From JAAYCT01 sp964499575 (lineage in GTDB: Bacteria > Bacillota > Clostridia > Saccharofermentanales > Saccharofermentanaceae): a DNA stretch of 64,000 bases. The stretch spans positions 53,396 to 117,395 of the forward strand of contig CAZCLK010000004.1 in assembly GCA_964499575.1 (NCBI GenBank), given 5' to 3'. Under the pieces are notes generated by a model. That model did no database searches and was not told where the DNA came from. It was given only the letters and a program-made list of their open reading frames with translations. Shown in pieces: positions 45,213-53,619 of this stretch; the first letter of the stretch is position 1, and each line of letters opens with the position of its first letter. Both the position numbers and the translations under genes were made by a program.

Positions 45213-46239
45213 CCGGATTGAACTTCGACTCGCCGTTCCGGAAGACCGGGACGGAGTACGGAAGGTTTTCGAGAGCGGAAAATTCGAAGGGGATTTCAGC
45301 ATTCAATTCCTGCGCAACCCCGATCCGCTTGTCTCAATGGGGCATGACGGGGACCGCGCGGCCGTTATCGTGATGGAGTATGTTGAAAACCGGGAGATCA
45401 TCGCCGTCGCGGCTTGCGTCATCCGCAGGGAGTTTGTCGGCTCAAAAGTCACGCGGATCGGTTATCTGACCGGCCTGAAGATTCTCCCGCAATACCAGAA
45501 AAAAGTATTCTGTATCACGGACGGCTATCGGTTCATCCGGGAATGTACACCGGACGTCGATATATATTACACGACGATTCTTTCAAGTAACGCCGCCGCC
45601 ATCAAACTTCTCGAAAAGAAACATAAAAATATGCCGGGCTATCACTATCTCGGCGACTACACCACATATTGCCTGAAGGCCGGCGGCATGAGCAGGGATC
45701 GTTTGACCGCACTAAAGCCGGAGGAGCGGGAGAGCCTTTACTCAGAAGAATTGCCCAAGTTTGATTTCACTCCTGCAGAAACCGGTCTGTACGGGCTAAA
45801 AGACGAGGACTTTTGTGCTTTGCGCGGAGCGGACGGGCAGATCCTTGCCGCCTGCGCGATCTACGACCAGCAGGCGGATAAGCAGTACGTTATCTCAGCA
45901 TACGGAGGAAAGTATAAGCTTTTTTCAAAGATACCGACCCGGCTTCTGGGCTATCCGCGCTTTCCGAAGGCGGGAAGCACCTTAAACTACGCATCTGTCA
46001 CGTTTCTTTTCGTGAAAGACAACGACCCGGAACTCGGGCGCAGGTTTTTGAAGGCGGTCGCGGCCCACGCCGGGCGGTACGATCTGTTACTGCTGGGGCT
46101 ATTTGAAAACAATCCGAAGCGGGAGATCTTCAAAAAAATGAAGCACGTCCGGTTCGAAAGCCGCCTCTATGAGGTCGCGTGGGACGAGCCGCGCTATGTG
46201 CCCGGGAATCCGGTCGGTCTTGAGGTCAGCCTCCTTTAA
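45196..46239 (+). CDS. GNAT-fold protein, probable acyltransferase
   Basis: A 347-residue protein. The N-terminal half resembles a GNAT domain (IELRLAVPEDRDGVRKVFESG, then TRIGYLTGLKILPQYQKK, which fills the acyl-CoA-binding position). The C-terminal half, ~200-347, repeats a similar alpha/beta pattern. Together with the first gene of the cluster it brackets the GH3 and radical SAM genes. The acyl donor and acceptor are unknown. It is the last gene of the operon; about 90 bases follow to the next gene. Confidence 0.75.
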   Translation: MLCQNNRIELRLAVPEDRDGVRKVFESGKFEGDFSIQFLRNPDPLVSMGHDGDRAAVIVMEYVENREIIAVAACVIRREFVGSKVTRIGYLTGLKILPQYQKKVFCITDGYRFIRECTPDVDIYYTTILSSNAAAIKLLEKKHKNMPGYHYLGDYTTYCLKAGGMSRDRLTALKPEERESLYSEELPKFDFTPAETGLYGLKDEDFCALRGADGQILAACAIYDQQADKQYVISAYGGKYKLFSKIPTRLLGYPRFPKAGSTLNYASVTFLFVKDNDPELGRRFLKAVAAHAGRYDLLLLGLFENNPKREIFKKMKHVRFESRLYEVAWDEPRYVPGNPVGLEVSLL

Positions 46240-46327
46240 GGTGGTCGCTCCGTCCGGAAAATATTTCGATTAAGCGCCGAAATGCGTTACAATGATTCTG
46301 ATTTTGAAATGAAGAGGAAGCAGACCC

Positions 46328-47116
46328 ATGCGGTTCATCCAACGAGTATTCGGAAAAATCATTTACGGAATCGCCGTCGCGAACCGCTTTGTACTGAACG
46401 GGCTGGTCTATTTAATCGAGTCCGGAATCCTTCTCGCCAAAAGCTTCATTAAGGGTTGTTTACTGCTTCTGAGTCTGGGCGGCTGCCTGTTCCTTCTGCT
46501 TCTGATCCCCCTGGGCGGCTGGCTTCTTGCCAACCCGCTCATTCTGGTCATCTTGATCCTGGTCGTCGCGTTTCCCGTCGTCGGAGCGCTGTGGTTGGGC
46601 AAACTGAAGGACTATCAGGAGGTCAGCTCGAGATTTCTTTTCGGGCGGGCTGAATATTATAAGGATCCGACGGGGCGCACGAAGCGTTCCTACGGATATC
46701 ACAAGCAGGCCTACGAGACCGAGAAGGCGGACCAGGCGCGTCGCGCGTGGGAGAGAAGAGCACAACAACAACGCATGTGGGAAGAACGCTTTCGCCAGTG
46801 GCAGAGCGGCTTCGGAGGCGGATACGGCACGGGGTACGGCGGACAGGGCGGCGGTTATTCCTCCGGCCCGGCAGGTAACCCCTATGTCGATTTCAAGACC
46901 CAATATGAGAAAAGTTGCGCGACCCTCGGCATTCCGGTCACAACGGACGAGAGCCGCATTAAACTCGCGTATCGAAAAAAGGCCAAACAGTACCATCCGG
47001 ACGTCAACAGCGCCCCGGACGCGACCTCTAAATTTCAGGAAATCAGCGAGGCGTACGAGTTTTTGAACGAAGACAATATACGTCGCTATAAGGGGATGTC
47101 CGGGGCGGCTTCGTAG
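46328..47116 (+). CDS. Membrane protein with C-terminal J domain
   Basis: A 262-residue protein with two N-terminal hydrophobic helices (about residues 30-58 and 62-90), a charged/Gln-rich segment, a Gly/Tyr/Gln-rich linker, and a C-terminal J domain with the HPD motif (H223-P224-D225 in KQYHPDVNSAPDATSKF). J domains stimulate DnaK ATPase, so this may recruit DnaK to the membrane. DnaJ zinc-finger and substrate domains are absent. A TACAAT at 46288 may be its -10. Confidence 0.9.
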   Translation: MRFIQRVFGKIIYGIAVANRFVLNGLVYLIESGILLAKSFIKGCLLLLSLGGCLFLLLLIPLGGWLLANPLILVILILVVAFPVVGALWLGKLKDYQEVSSRFLFGRAEYYKDPTGRTKRSYGYHKQAYETEKADQARRAWERRAQQQRMWEERFRQWQSGFGGGYGTGYGGQGGGYSSGPAGNPYVDFKTQYEKSCATLGIPVTTDESRIKLAYRKKAKQYHPDVNSAPDATSKFQEISEAYEFLNEDNIRRYKGMSGAAS

Positions 47117-47129
47117 GATATAGCGAAAG

Positions 47130-48524
47130 CTAATTCACGGCGTACCGGTACAAATCCTCGATATGCTCATCCATAAACTCGCCGCGAAGCCGGATGCATT
47201 CCTTAAGTTGTGCGATGGCCTCATCATAACTTTTCGGATCGCGGCTTTGACCCTGCGCGTCGTTCGAGAGCATTCCCTCATAGAATGTATAGCCCCAGAT
47301 CCCGAAGTTGCGGTCGACGGCATCTCCCAAAGTGAGGATATATTCGTCGATTTTCCCGAACAGGGCTTCATCGCTCAGGAGCCCGCCGCGGAGCTCCCGA
47401 TACCGGGCGATGACTTTTTCGGTGAACGCTTTGTCCTGAAAAAGCCGGTCGTACCAGTTGCCTTCGACGACCAGAAATTCATCGATCGGCTTATCGTCCC
47501 ACATATAGTTGTTAAAAGCATTATTGTAGTCCCACACGGTCATCCGGATCTTGCCGGCGGCGTCCTTGTATATATACGTCGAGAGGTAACTGGCGTCCGA
47601 ATTCATCGTGAACTCGTTGATGATATAACAGTCAACAAAATTATCGACGTCGATATGCGCCGCGTAGCCGCGCTTCGGATCAGAAAAGTTGTCCGAATAG
47701 AGGGCTTCCTCAAACGCGCTGATATCGTTACAAATGTATTGTTGCTGGTCCTTCGTAAGATTTTCGGCTTTGGGGTAGACGATGCTCATTTGATAGGCGG
47801 TATACCCGCGCAGTAACCCGTACGTTTGGATCAGGCATTCCTCCGTGTTATCACGGTCACGCTTCACGATATACGCGGTGCATCCGGACAGAAGACCGTA
47901 ATCGGTCAGATTGAGTCGCGCGGGATCGTTTTTGATCGCTTCGATCAAGACGTAGACGCCCTGATAGTCTCCGTCGACATACACCTCGCACAGACGCGTG
48001 TCCGGAGCCCAGTCCAGGATTTGTCTCGAAAAGCCGAAAATCAGGTGATTTCGAAGAAGCGTGCGGTCAAGGAACGGCCCGTTCAGGACCCAGTCGTTCC
48101 CTTCCCCCATTCCGAGAAGAGCGAGATTCTTTTTACTGAAATCGCCTTCTTCCGGGTGAAACTCGATATGATATTGTTTCTTATCGAAAATATTGTAGGA
48201 AGATGCGCCGCGGTAGTTGATGAGGGCGGCGGAAGATATTTCCGGCTTATCGGACACATAATTTTTGTCGCCCGGATGGTCGACGACCGAGACATTCACC
48301 CAGGTGTCGGAATCCTTTTCGACCGGTCGGGAAAAGGTGTCGATCAGAATTAAAGGAAGATCATGTCCGGTCTCGCCGGAAGCGATCCGGGACTCCATCG
48401 GCACAGTTTCAGTAACCAACGCGGCAGCCGCGCGACGGTCGGCCGAACGCTTTACGAGCGTTATACCGAAGATCACGGCGAGAAACAGGACCGGTACAAG
48501 GATCATCAGCAGTCGATTGCGCAT
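47130..48524 (-). CDS. CotH kinase-family protein
   Basis: A 464-residue protein with an N-terminal membrane helix or signal (residues 5-23). The CotH-type atypical protein kinase domain follows (RGASSYNIFDKKQYHIEF near the N-terminus, NEFTMNSDASYLSTYIYKDAAGKI, and TVWDYNNAFNN, where the WDxD-type motif has Asn in the second acidic position). CotH proteins phosphorylate spore-coat or surface proteins. It is last in an eight-gene minus-strand operon, next to DUF4956 and VTC genes, a neighbourhood known from other Firmicutes. Substrate unknown. Confidence 0.88.
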   Translation of the reverse strand: MRNRLLMILVPVLFLAVIFGITLVKRSADRRAAAALVTETVPMESRIASGETGHDLPLILIDTFSRPVEKDSDTWVNVSVVDHPGDKNYVSDKPEISSAALINYRGASSYNIFDKKQYHIEFHPEEGDFSKKNLALLGMGEGNDWVLNGPFLDRTLLRNHLIFGFSRQILDWAPDTRLCEVYVDGDYQGVYVLIEAIKNDPARLNLTDYGLLSGCTAYIVKRDRDNTEECLIQTYGLLRGYTAYQMSIVYPKAENLTKDQQQYICNDISAFEEALYSDNFSDPKRGYAAHIDVDNFVDCYIINEFTMNSDASYLSTYIYKDAAGKIRMTVWDYNNAFNNYMWDDKPIDEFLVVEGNWYDRLFQDKAFTEKVIARYRELRGGLLSDEALFGKIDEYILTLGDAVDRNFGIWGYTFYEGMLSNDAQGQSRDPKSYDEAIAQLKECIRLRGEFMDEHIEDLYRYAVN

Positions 48525-48542
48525 GGAACCTCCGTTTGATCT

Positions 48543-49223
48543 TTATCGGCTGATGTCGTCGGTCTGTTCAACCTGGTTGACGTTTTGGACGCCCTCGATC
48601 TTGATGAGCTTTTCGACGATGTCGACCGAGCGCTTTTCGTTCGCTTTTTTGAGGTTACTGAGGCTGACCTCATAGACCTGTTCGCAACCCTCCCTGTCGG
48701 CATTCTTCATCTTCTGACGAACGGCGTGTTCAAAGTGCTGGCGAACGGTCGCGTCGACGTTCCCCTGTGCCGAAAGACTGCTCCGGACGATGATCAATAG
48801 TCTTCCGTCCGGGTGCGCCTGTTTCATGACCAAAAGGAAGACGAAGACGACGACCGAGCTGATCGCAACCAGAAGGTACTGGGAGACGCCGCAGCCGATG
48901 CCGACCGCGATACTCCAGAAAATATACGTCGCGTCCCGGGAATCCTTCACAGCGGTTCGAAAACGAATGATGGACAAGGCGCCGACCATACCCAGCGACA
49001 GGGCGATGTTATTACTGATGACGCTCATGATCAGCGTGGTCAGAAGGGTCAGCATCCCCAGTGTGACGTTGAATTTCTTACTGTACGCGGGACCGCTATA
49101 AGTCATCCAATACGTCAGCATGATGAAGAAGGCGACCAGGAGAGCCACGCAGTTGTTGAGCAAAACGGTGCTCAGGCTCAGGTCGGCCAGGTCGGTCAGA
49201 TTTTCGATGATGAATTCTTTCAT
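48543..49223 (-). CDS. DUF4956 membrane protein
   Basis: A 226-residue polytopic protein with about four N-terminal helices and a soluble C-terminal domain. The conserved SLGMVGALSIIRFRTAVKD segment and the preceding helices mark the DUF4956 family. It is 18 bases upstream of CotH and downstream of the VTC gene. In other genomes the same three families occur together. Function is unknown; it may form the membrane part of the polyphosphate-related unit. Confidence 0.87.
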   Translation of the reverse strand: MKEFIIENLTDLADLSLSTVLLNNCVALLVAFFIMLTYWMTYSGPAYSKKFNVTLGMLTLLTTLIMSVISNNIALSLGMVGALSIIRFRTAVKDSRDATYIFWSIAVGIGCGVSQYLLVAISSVVVFVFLLVMKQAHPDGRLLIIVRSSLSAQGNVDATVRQHFEHAVRQKMKNADREGCEQVYEVSLSNLKKANEKRSVDIVEKLIKIEGVQNVNQVEQTDDISR

Positions 49224-49247
49224 TCGTTTGACTTCCTTTCTTTCGGG

Positions 49248-49934
49248 TCAGAATATGAATCGGGAGAAGACATATTTACTGTTTGCGGAGGACAGCGCGT
49301 CGAGCGGGAGGAGTGCTTCCTTGAGTACGCCGACCAGGAAATGATCATATTTAACTTCGAGAACCCCCATGTCCGAATTTGTGATCGGAGAAAGGAGCGG
49401 ATCCTTGTCGAAAAACGACGCGACGACGGGAGAGGCGCAGATCTTATAGTCAAAGGTGATCCGGGTATTGCTAACGGGGTAAATATACGCGAGACGCTGA
49501 TATTCTACGACGGATACCGGTCGATAGGAGCCGGTCATGAGTCGCGCGTACAGGCGCAGGGCTAACGGGTCGGAAAGGTCTCTGAGGAAAGCGTAGTCGC
49601 CGCGCATCATCTGACGGGTCTGTGCCGGGGTCAGCGGGATTGATCGCTTTACTCCGTCGCTTCCGGACTTGAGTTTGTTTTCGAGAAGAACGACCTGATC
49701 GTTCGGCGGATAGAAGCGAAGGCGGATTTTCTGCTTATTTTGAACACCGTCAAGCGTGTCATAAAGATCACAGTCCGAGTCTGAATCAAAATACAACGAG
49801 CGAACCTGATAACCGTATTCGGAGCAATGCGGATCCAAAGTGACATACGGGAGGATACGACGGCGGACGGCCTCAAAATCGGCCAGCGACACAGGATATT
49901 TAATCTCTTTTCGATAGGTTTCCGTAACGATCAT
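49248..49934 (-). CDS. VTC-domain protein (polyphosphate polymerase type)
   Basis: A 228-residue protein like the yeast VTC4 catalytic domain (PF09359). Basic and acidic tunnel residues are recognisable in KEIKYPVS, KIRLRFYPP, LLENKLKS, VKRSIPL and the C-terminal VLEVKYD. This supports ATP-dependent polyphosphate synthesis or binding, in the CYTH-like tunnel fold. It has no membrane helix and likely acts at the inner face with DUF4956. Its start overlaps the stop of the upstream gene by 4 bases. Confidence 0.88.
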   Translation of the reverse strand: MIVTETYRKEIKYPVSLADFEAVRRRILPYVTLDPHCSEYGYQVRSLYFDSDSDCDLYDTLDGVQNKQKIRLRFYPPNDQVVLLENKLKSGSDGVKRSIPLTPAQTRQMMRGDYAFLRDLSDPLALRLYARLMTGSYRPVSVVEYQRLAYIYPVSNTRITFDYKICASPVVASFFDKDPLLSPITNSDMGVLEVKYDHFLVGVLKEALLPLDALSSANSKYVFSRFIF

Positions 49935-50599
49935 TTTATCCCGGCCATCCTTTTTCGAGAGGGCTTCCGGACGTTCGGACGGCGTTTTCCGCTCTTGTTT
50001 TTGAGAAAGGAGATCTCTTTTCTGACGTCGTCTCTGTTTGTAAAATACTGAACAAGAATCCCCAAAACGATGAGTCCGAGGATGATCAACACACGAAAAC
50101 GGATCAAATCAATTCCGACTGCTTGCGCGCCGTCAGTCCCGAGCGTTATCCCGCCCCAGACCGAAGTGCTTAAAATGATCGATGTAACGGGGAAACGGAT
50201 CGAAATCACGCCGAAAACAAGCGCCGCGAGAATCTGAACCCAGATCAATTCCGTAAGAAGCGCGGCGAGACCGAATCCGATCGAAGCGCAGAGGATGAAA
50301 GCGCCGAACTCGGTCCACTGATAGGCCAGAAAAGCTAGGAGGATACCGAGGACGATAAACGCAGTGACGACAACGGCCCGGTCGCCCGTCGAACCGAGCA
50401 GAAGTGAGATGCCGACCGCGGTCAGGAGAAAGGCGACGACCGCGCTGATGAAGCGGAAAAGCTTATACCCGAAAAGAAGACCGAGAGCGGCGACCGCCAG
50501 GATCGAACCCGAAAGGATGGTTACGATCCGTGCCAAACTGTCCGACATATCCATTTCACTGAAAAATTTTTGAATCAGGGAATAAAGTGCGTTATACAT
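49931..50599 (-). CDS. Multi-pass membrane protein, DUF4203-like
   Basis: A 222-residue protein with about seven hydrophobic helices (LLFGYKLFRFISAVVAF is like the opening of the protein at 10484) and a basic C-terminal tail. ATG 50599 is chosen over 50605 because AAAGG ends 6 bases before it. Function unknown. It is coupled to the VTC gene by an ATGA overlap, which suggests a joint function in the surface-polymer operon. Confidence 0.7.
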   Translation of the reverse strand: MYNALYSLIQKFFSEMDMSDSLARIVTILSGSILAVAALGLLFGYKLFRFISAVVAFLLTAVGISLLLGSTGDRAVVVTAFIVLGILLAFLAYQWTEFGAFILCASIGFGLAALLTELIWVQILAALVFGVISIRFPVTSIILSTSVWGGITLGTDGAQAVGIDLIRFRVLIILGLIVLGILVQYFTNRDDVRKEISFLKNKSGKRRPNVRKPSRKRMAGIK

Positions 50600-50671
50600 C
50601 GGCATCCTTTCTCATGTTCTCAAAAGTGACCGGCCTCGACGGATCTGATTTGTGACCGGCAGAAGTCTGAT

Positions 50672-51766
50672 TCATGTCGGCGTACTTCCGGTAAAAAGCT
50701 GGTGGATTCGCGTGTTTAATATACTATCTCCCAAATTTAGCGCGTTTTCAAGGATCAAAAAGTCCGTGACCGCATGATCCGTAAACATCTGCTTGAATTC
50801 CGGGTCGGTTCCCGAAAAATAACGGGGATCGACGAGCACAATCTTCTCGTAACACGGGACCATCCAGGTCGAAAAGGCTTTGGCGTAATCGTCCCCGACG
50901 ATCATCAGAACTTTTCCGTTTCGGGCATCACCCTCTATGATGGTATGCGAGAAATAACCGCCGACAAATATGTCGCCTCCCATTCTCGCCTGGGAGACCG
51001 TCGGGGAACTGTAAGTGACGAATTCATCGGAGGAGATCCGCGCGGTGATTGTTTGTTTGTTTATCTTTTCATCGGACAGATAATACGCGACGTAATCCGG
51101 GACATCGACAAAGGATCCGGACGGACTGAATTTTTGAAGGGCTCCGACGTAGTCGGTGAAACGGGACTCGCGGTACACCGATAAGCCCGGGGGCGGGATT
51201 CCGGCCGCCTCACAGAAAGCCGTGGCTGCGTAATAAGCGGCGATTGAGGTCCAGTTCGGATCGGTCCGGAAATAGAGATACTCATCGGTGTGCGCGGAAA
51301 GGACCGGGAAGATATCGACCGTTTTCACATCGGACGGCACGGAGGAATAACTGTCGCGGATCGCCGCGAGTTCATCTCCGGAGTATATCCGGGACGATTC
51401 TCCCTCAAAGGTGATCCTCGTCGGAGCGATGATCAGATATTTATCGACCCCGGCCGGAACGTTTTGCATGGCCTCGCCGATTTTTGAATTGCCGGAAGAA
51501 AGGCTTTCCGGAGCCGCGGTAAAAAGAGGAACGACCCGGTCCGAAAACACGATATACTCCGCGGTGACTTCCGAAGGCTCGACATCCAAAGTTTGACCGG
51601 CGGGAAGCCCGTCTTTTCCGAAAACCTCTTCGGTCGGCATCGTTATATATTCGGCCGTAGGCCGGGCAAACGCCCCGCTTTTGTGAAGAAACGACGAAAA
51701 AATTCCTGCCGCAAGTAAAGCGGTGATCATCAGCGCGCATACGAGAAAAAACCTGAGATTCTTCAT
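50672..51766 (-). CDS. DHHW-family-like protein with degenerate motif
   Basis: A 364-residue protein with an N-terminal membrane anchor (MKNLRFFLVCALMITALL). An AlgX/SGNH-like fold follows (VDKYLIIAPTRITFEG, DEYLYFRTDPNWTSIAAYY, GKVLMIVGDDYAKAFSTWM). DHHW proteins (PF14286) usually carry T-D-H-H-W at this point; here it is T168-D-P-N-W172, so both histidines are missing. This may mean loss of the O-acetyltransferase-like activity inferred for the family. The true start overlaps the upstream gene's stop by 4 bases; a longer open frame to 52111 is antisense-like and not used. Confidence 0.8.
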   Translation of the reverse strand: MKNLRFFLVCALMITALLAAGIFSSFLHKSGAFARPTAEYITMPTEEVFGKDGLPAGQTLDVEPSEVTAEYIVFSDRVVPLFTAAPESLSSGNSKIGEAMQNVPAGVDKYLIIAPTRITFEGESSRIYSGDELAAIRDSYSSVPSDVKTVDIFPVLSAHTDEYLYFRTDPNWTSIAAYYAATAFCEAAGIPPPGLSVYRESRFTDYVGALQKFSPSGSFVDVPDYVAYYLSDEKINKQTITARISSDEFVTYSSPTVSQARMGGDIFVGGYFSHTIIEGDARNGKVLMIVGDDYAKAFSTWMVPCYEKIVLVDPRYFSGTDPEFKQMFTDHAVTDFLILENALNLGDSILNTRIHQLFTGSTPT

Positions 51767-53619
51767 CCGTCCGCCCCGTCCTGCGACTGCTCGCCGGAAT
51801 GAAGCGGCGGGGCTTGAATTTGAACACCCGGACGGACGGGGACGATATCGACTTTCCCGGGGTAGCCCTCGAAAGCCTTGATGTCGGATTCGAGCCGACG
51901 CGAGGGGATGAGCAGTTCTTTGAGAGATGAGCAGCCGCAAAATGCGTAGCCGTCGATTTTTTCGACCGATTCGGGAACGGACAGAGCCATAAGTGACGTA
52001 CATCCGTAAAATGCGCTGATCCCGATCGACTTTACGGAAGAAGGAATCGCGATTCGCTTGAGCGCGGTACAGTCCTTGAAAACATGGTCGGACAGCGCGG
52101 TGAGCGAGCAAGGCGACTCAAATTGAATATCCTCGATACCGCTTCCCGAAAAAGCCGCTCCGCCGATTGTGTCACATGACTTGGGGATGAACACCGCGCA
52201 CAGGGAAACACATCCGGTAAAAGCCGATTTGCCGATTTTTTGAAGAGACGGACAGTTCCCGAGCGATATTTCGGACAAAGAGGAGCAACCGAAGAAGGCG
52301 AAGTCTCCGATCTCCAGAAGGGTAGACGGAAGGACGACCTTTTTTAAATTCTCGCAGGAGAAAAAGAAGCTCGGATGGATCATACGGACGCCTTCCGGGA
52401 CGACGACTTCTTCGATGAGTTCGCTCTTTCGGAACCCGAACGGGACCAGCGGTTGAGGCGTATTCGGATCAGGAAACACGACGTCGGCGTCGCCCGCGAC
52501 CGTATAGGCTTTTCGGATTTCCTCGAGTGTCTTTCTGTCTTCGTGGCGAAGGTGGTCTTCGTCGAAGATGTCGGTCATTTTTTTTGATTCGTCCGGGACG
52601 GAAATGCCGTAGGCTTCCGTGCTGACGTATCCGAAAACGCAGCAATCCTTTTCGAAAACGATCTCTTTTCTGGCGATGACCGATTTATTGACTCCGTGCT
52701 GGCCGATGACCGAGCCCGCTTCAACATGAATGTTTTCCTGGGAGAAAACCGAGCCGAAAACGCGAACGTTTCTACCGATATAAATCTCGCCTTCGGCGAA
52801 GACATTTCCGAAAACGGTCGAGTCGTCGCCGAGACGGATGCTTTTGTGCGAACGGATATGACCCTTGACGGAAAGCCCGTTCAGGACCGTGACCGCGTAT
52901 TTCGTGATGACGGAGGCGTCCAGAACGCCATTGTCGTCCGTGATTTGATCGTCTATGTACTTAATGTTACGCACTACCTTGTTCGCGGCGGTAATCACGT
53001 TGACCACCCTCCAAAGGTTACTGGTTTCGACCGGCTCGCCGATCTCCTCCCCGAAAAAAATCACCGGGGCGAAAAGCCGCGTGAACCGGCAGTTGGTCCC
53101 GACGACCAGCTTTGTAAGACTGCTTGCGCTAACACCGAGTTCGCAGTCGTCGCCTGCGGCGAGAAGCCCCTCGGCATCGACCCAACGTTCGACAACGGTT
53201 TTTTTACCGAGAAAAAGGTCGCCCTTACAGGCGATGGCACGGACCGACTCGACGCCTGAAAGAAAGACGTTCTTAAAAGCGTAGATCTCCTTGTTGAACA
53301 GAAGCCCCGCCGGCGGTGAAAAATCATCGTTGCGGATCAATATAATGTTGTCGCATTCCTTATCAAAGGCGGTCGACTCGTCCGCTTCCACGATGTTTTC
53401 TTCTCTGGAAAGAAGGATCTTTCCGGACCCGTCGTATTTTTTAAGTTCCGAATCGATTTTCCCCGTGAAAGACTTCACAAAAAAACGGGGATCCTTGACC
53501 ATCGAATGTTTAATCGGCAGAGCAGAACCTTTGGTATTAAACATCGCCCAGGTGCTGTATCCGATCGGGAGCACTAAAAGGATGACAAATACGACGATCG
53601 ATATGATAAGCGGCGTCAT
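51763..53619 (-). CDS. Bactofilin-like and leucine-rich-repeat hybrid membrane protein
   Basis: A 618-residue protein. One N-terminal helix (residues 4-24) is followed by a beta-helical region at ~95-330 with bactofilin-like repeats (VKGHIRSHKSIRLGDDSTVFG and following turns). A linker leads to BspA/LRR_5 repeats at ~405-590 (VVVPEGVRMIHPSFFFSCENLKKVVLPSTL and cognate repeats). A combination of polymer-forming bactofilin modules and LRR_5 units in one chain is unusual. The anchor puts it in or outside the membrane. It overlaps the GT2 gene by 4 bases. Possible scaffold of the surface polymer machine. Confidence 0.82.
   Translation of the reverse strand: MTPLIISIVVFVILLVLPIGYSTWAMFNTKGSALPIKHSMVKDPRFFVKSFTGKIDSELKKYDGSGKILLSREENIVEADESTAFDKECDNIILIRNDDFSPPAGLLFNKEIYAFKNVFLSGVESVRAIACKGDLFLGKKTVVERWVDAEGLLAAGDDCELGVSASSLTKLVVGTNCRFTRLFAPVIFFGEEIGEPVETSNLWRVVNVITAANKVVRNIKYIDDQITDDNGVLDASVITKYAVTVLNGLSVKGHIRSHKSIRLGDDSTVFGNVFAEGEIYIGRNVRVFGSVFSQENIHVEAGSVIGQHGVNKSVIARKEIVFEKDCCVFGYVSTEAYGISVPDESKKMTDIFDEDHLRHEDRKTLEEIRKAYTVAGDADVVFPDPNTPQPLVPFGFRKSELIEEVVVPEGVRMIHPSFFFSCENLKKVVLPSTLLEIGDFAFFGCSSLSEISLGNCPSLQKIGKSAFTGCVSLCAVFIPKSCDTIGGAAFSGSGIEDIQFESPCSLTALSDHVFKDCTALKRIAIPSSVKSIGISAFYGCTSLMALSVPESVEKIDGYAFCGCSSLKELLIPSRRLESDIKAFEGYPGKVDIVPVRPGVQIQAPPLHSGEQSQDGADG

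Noticed and set aside
51767..52111. N-terminal extension of the DHHW-like gene to 52111
   Set aside because: The extra 115 codons are antisense-like within the upstream gene, Arg/Ser-rich, with no ribosome binding site; MKNLRFF at 51766 gives a proper membrane anchor and ATGA coupling.
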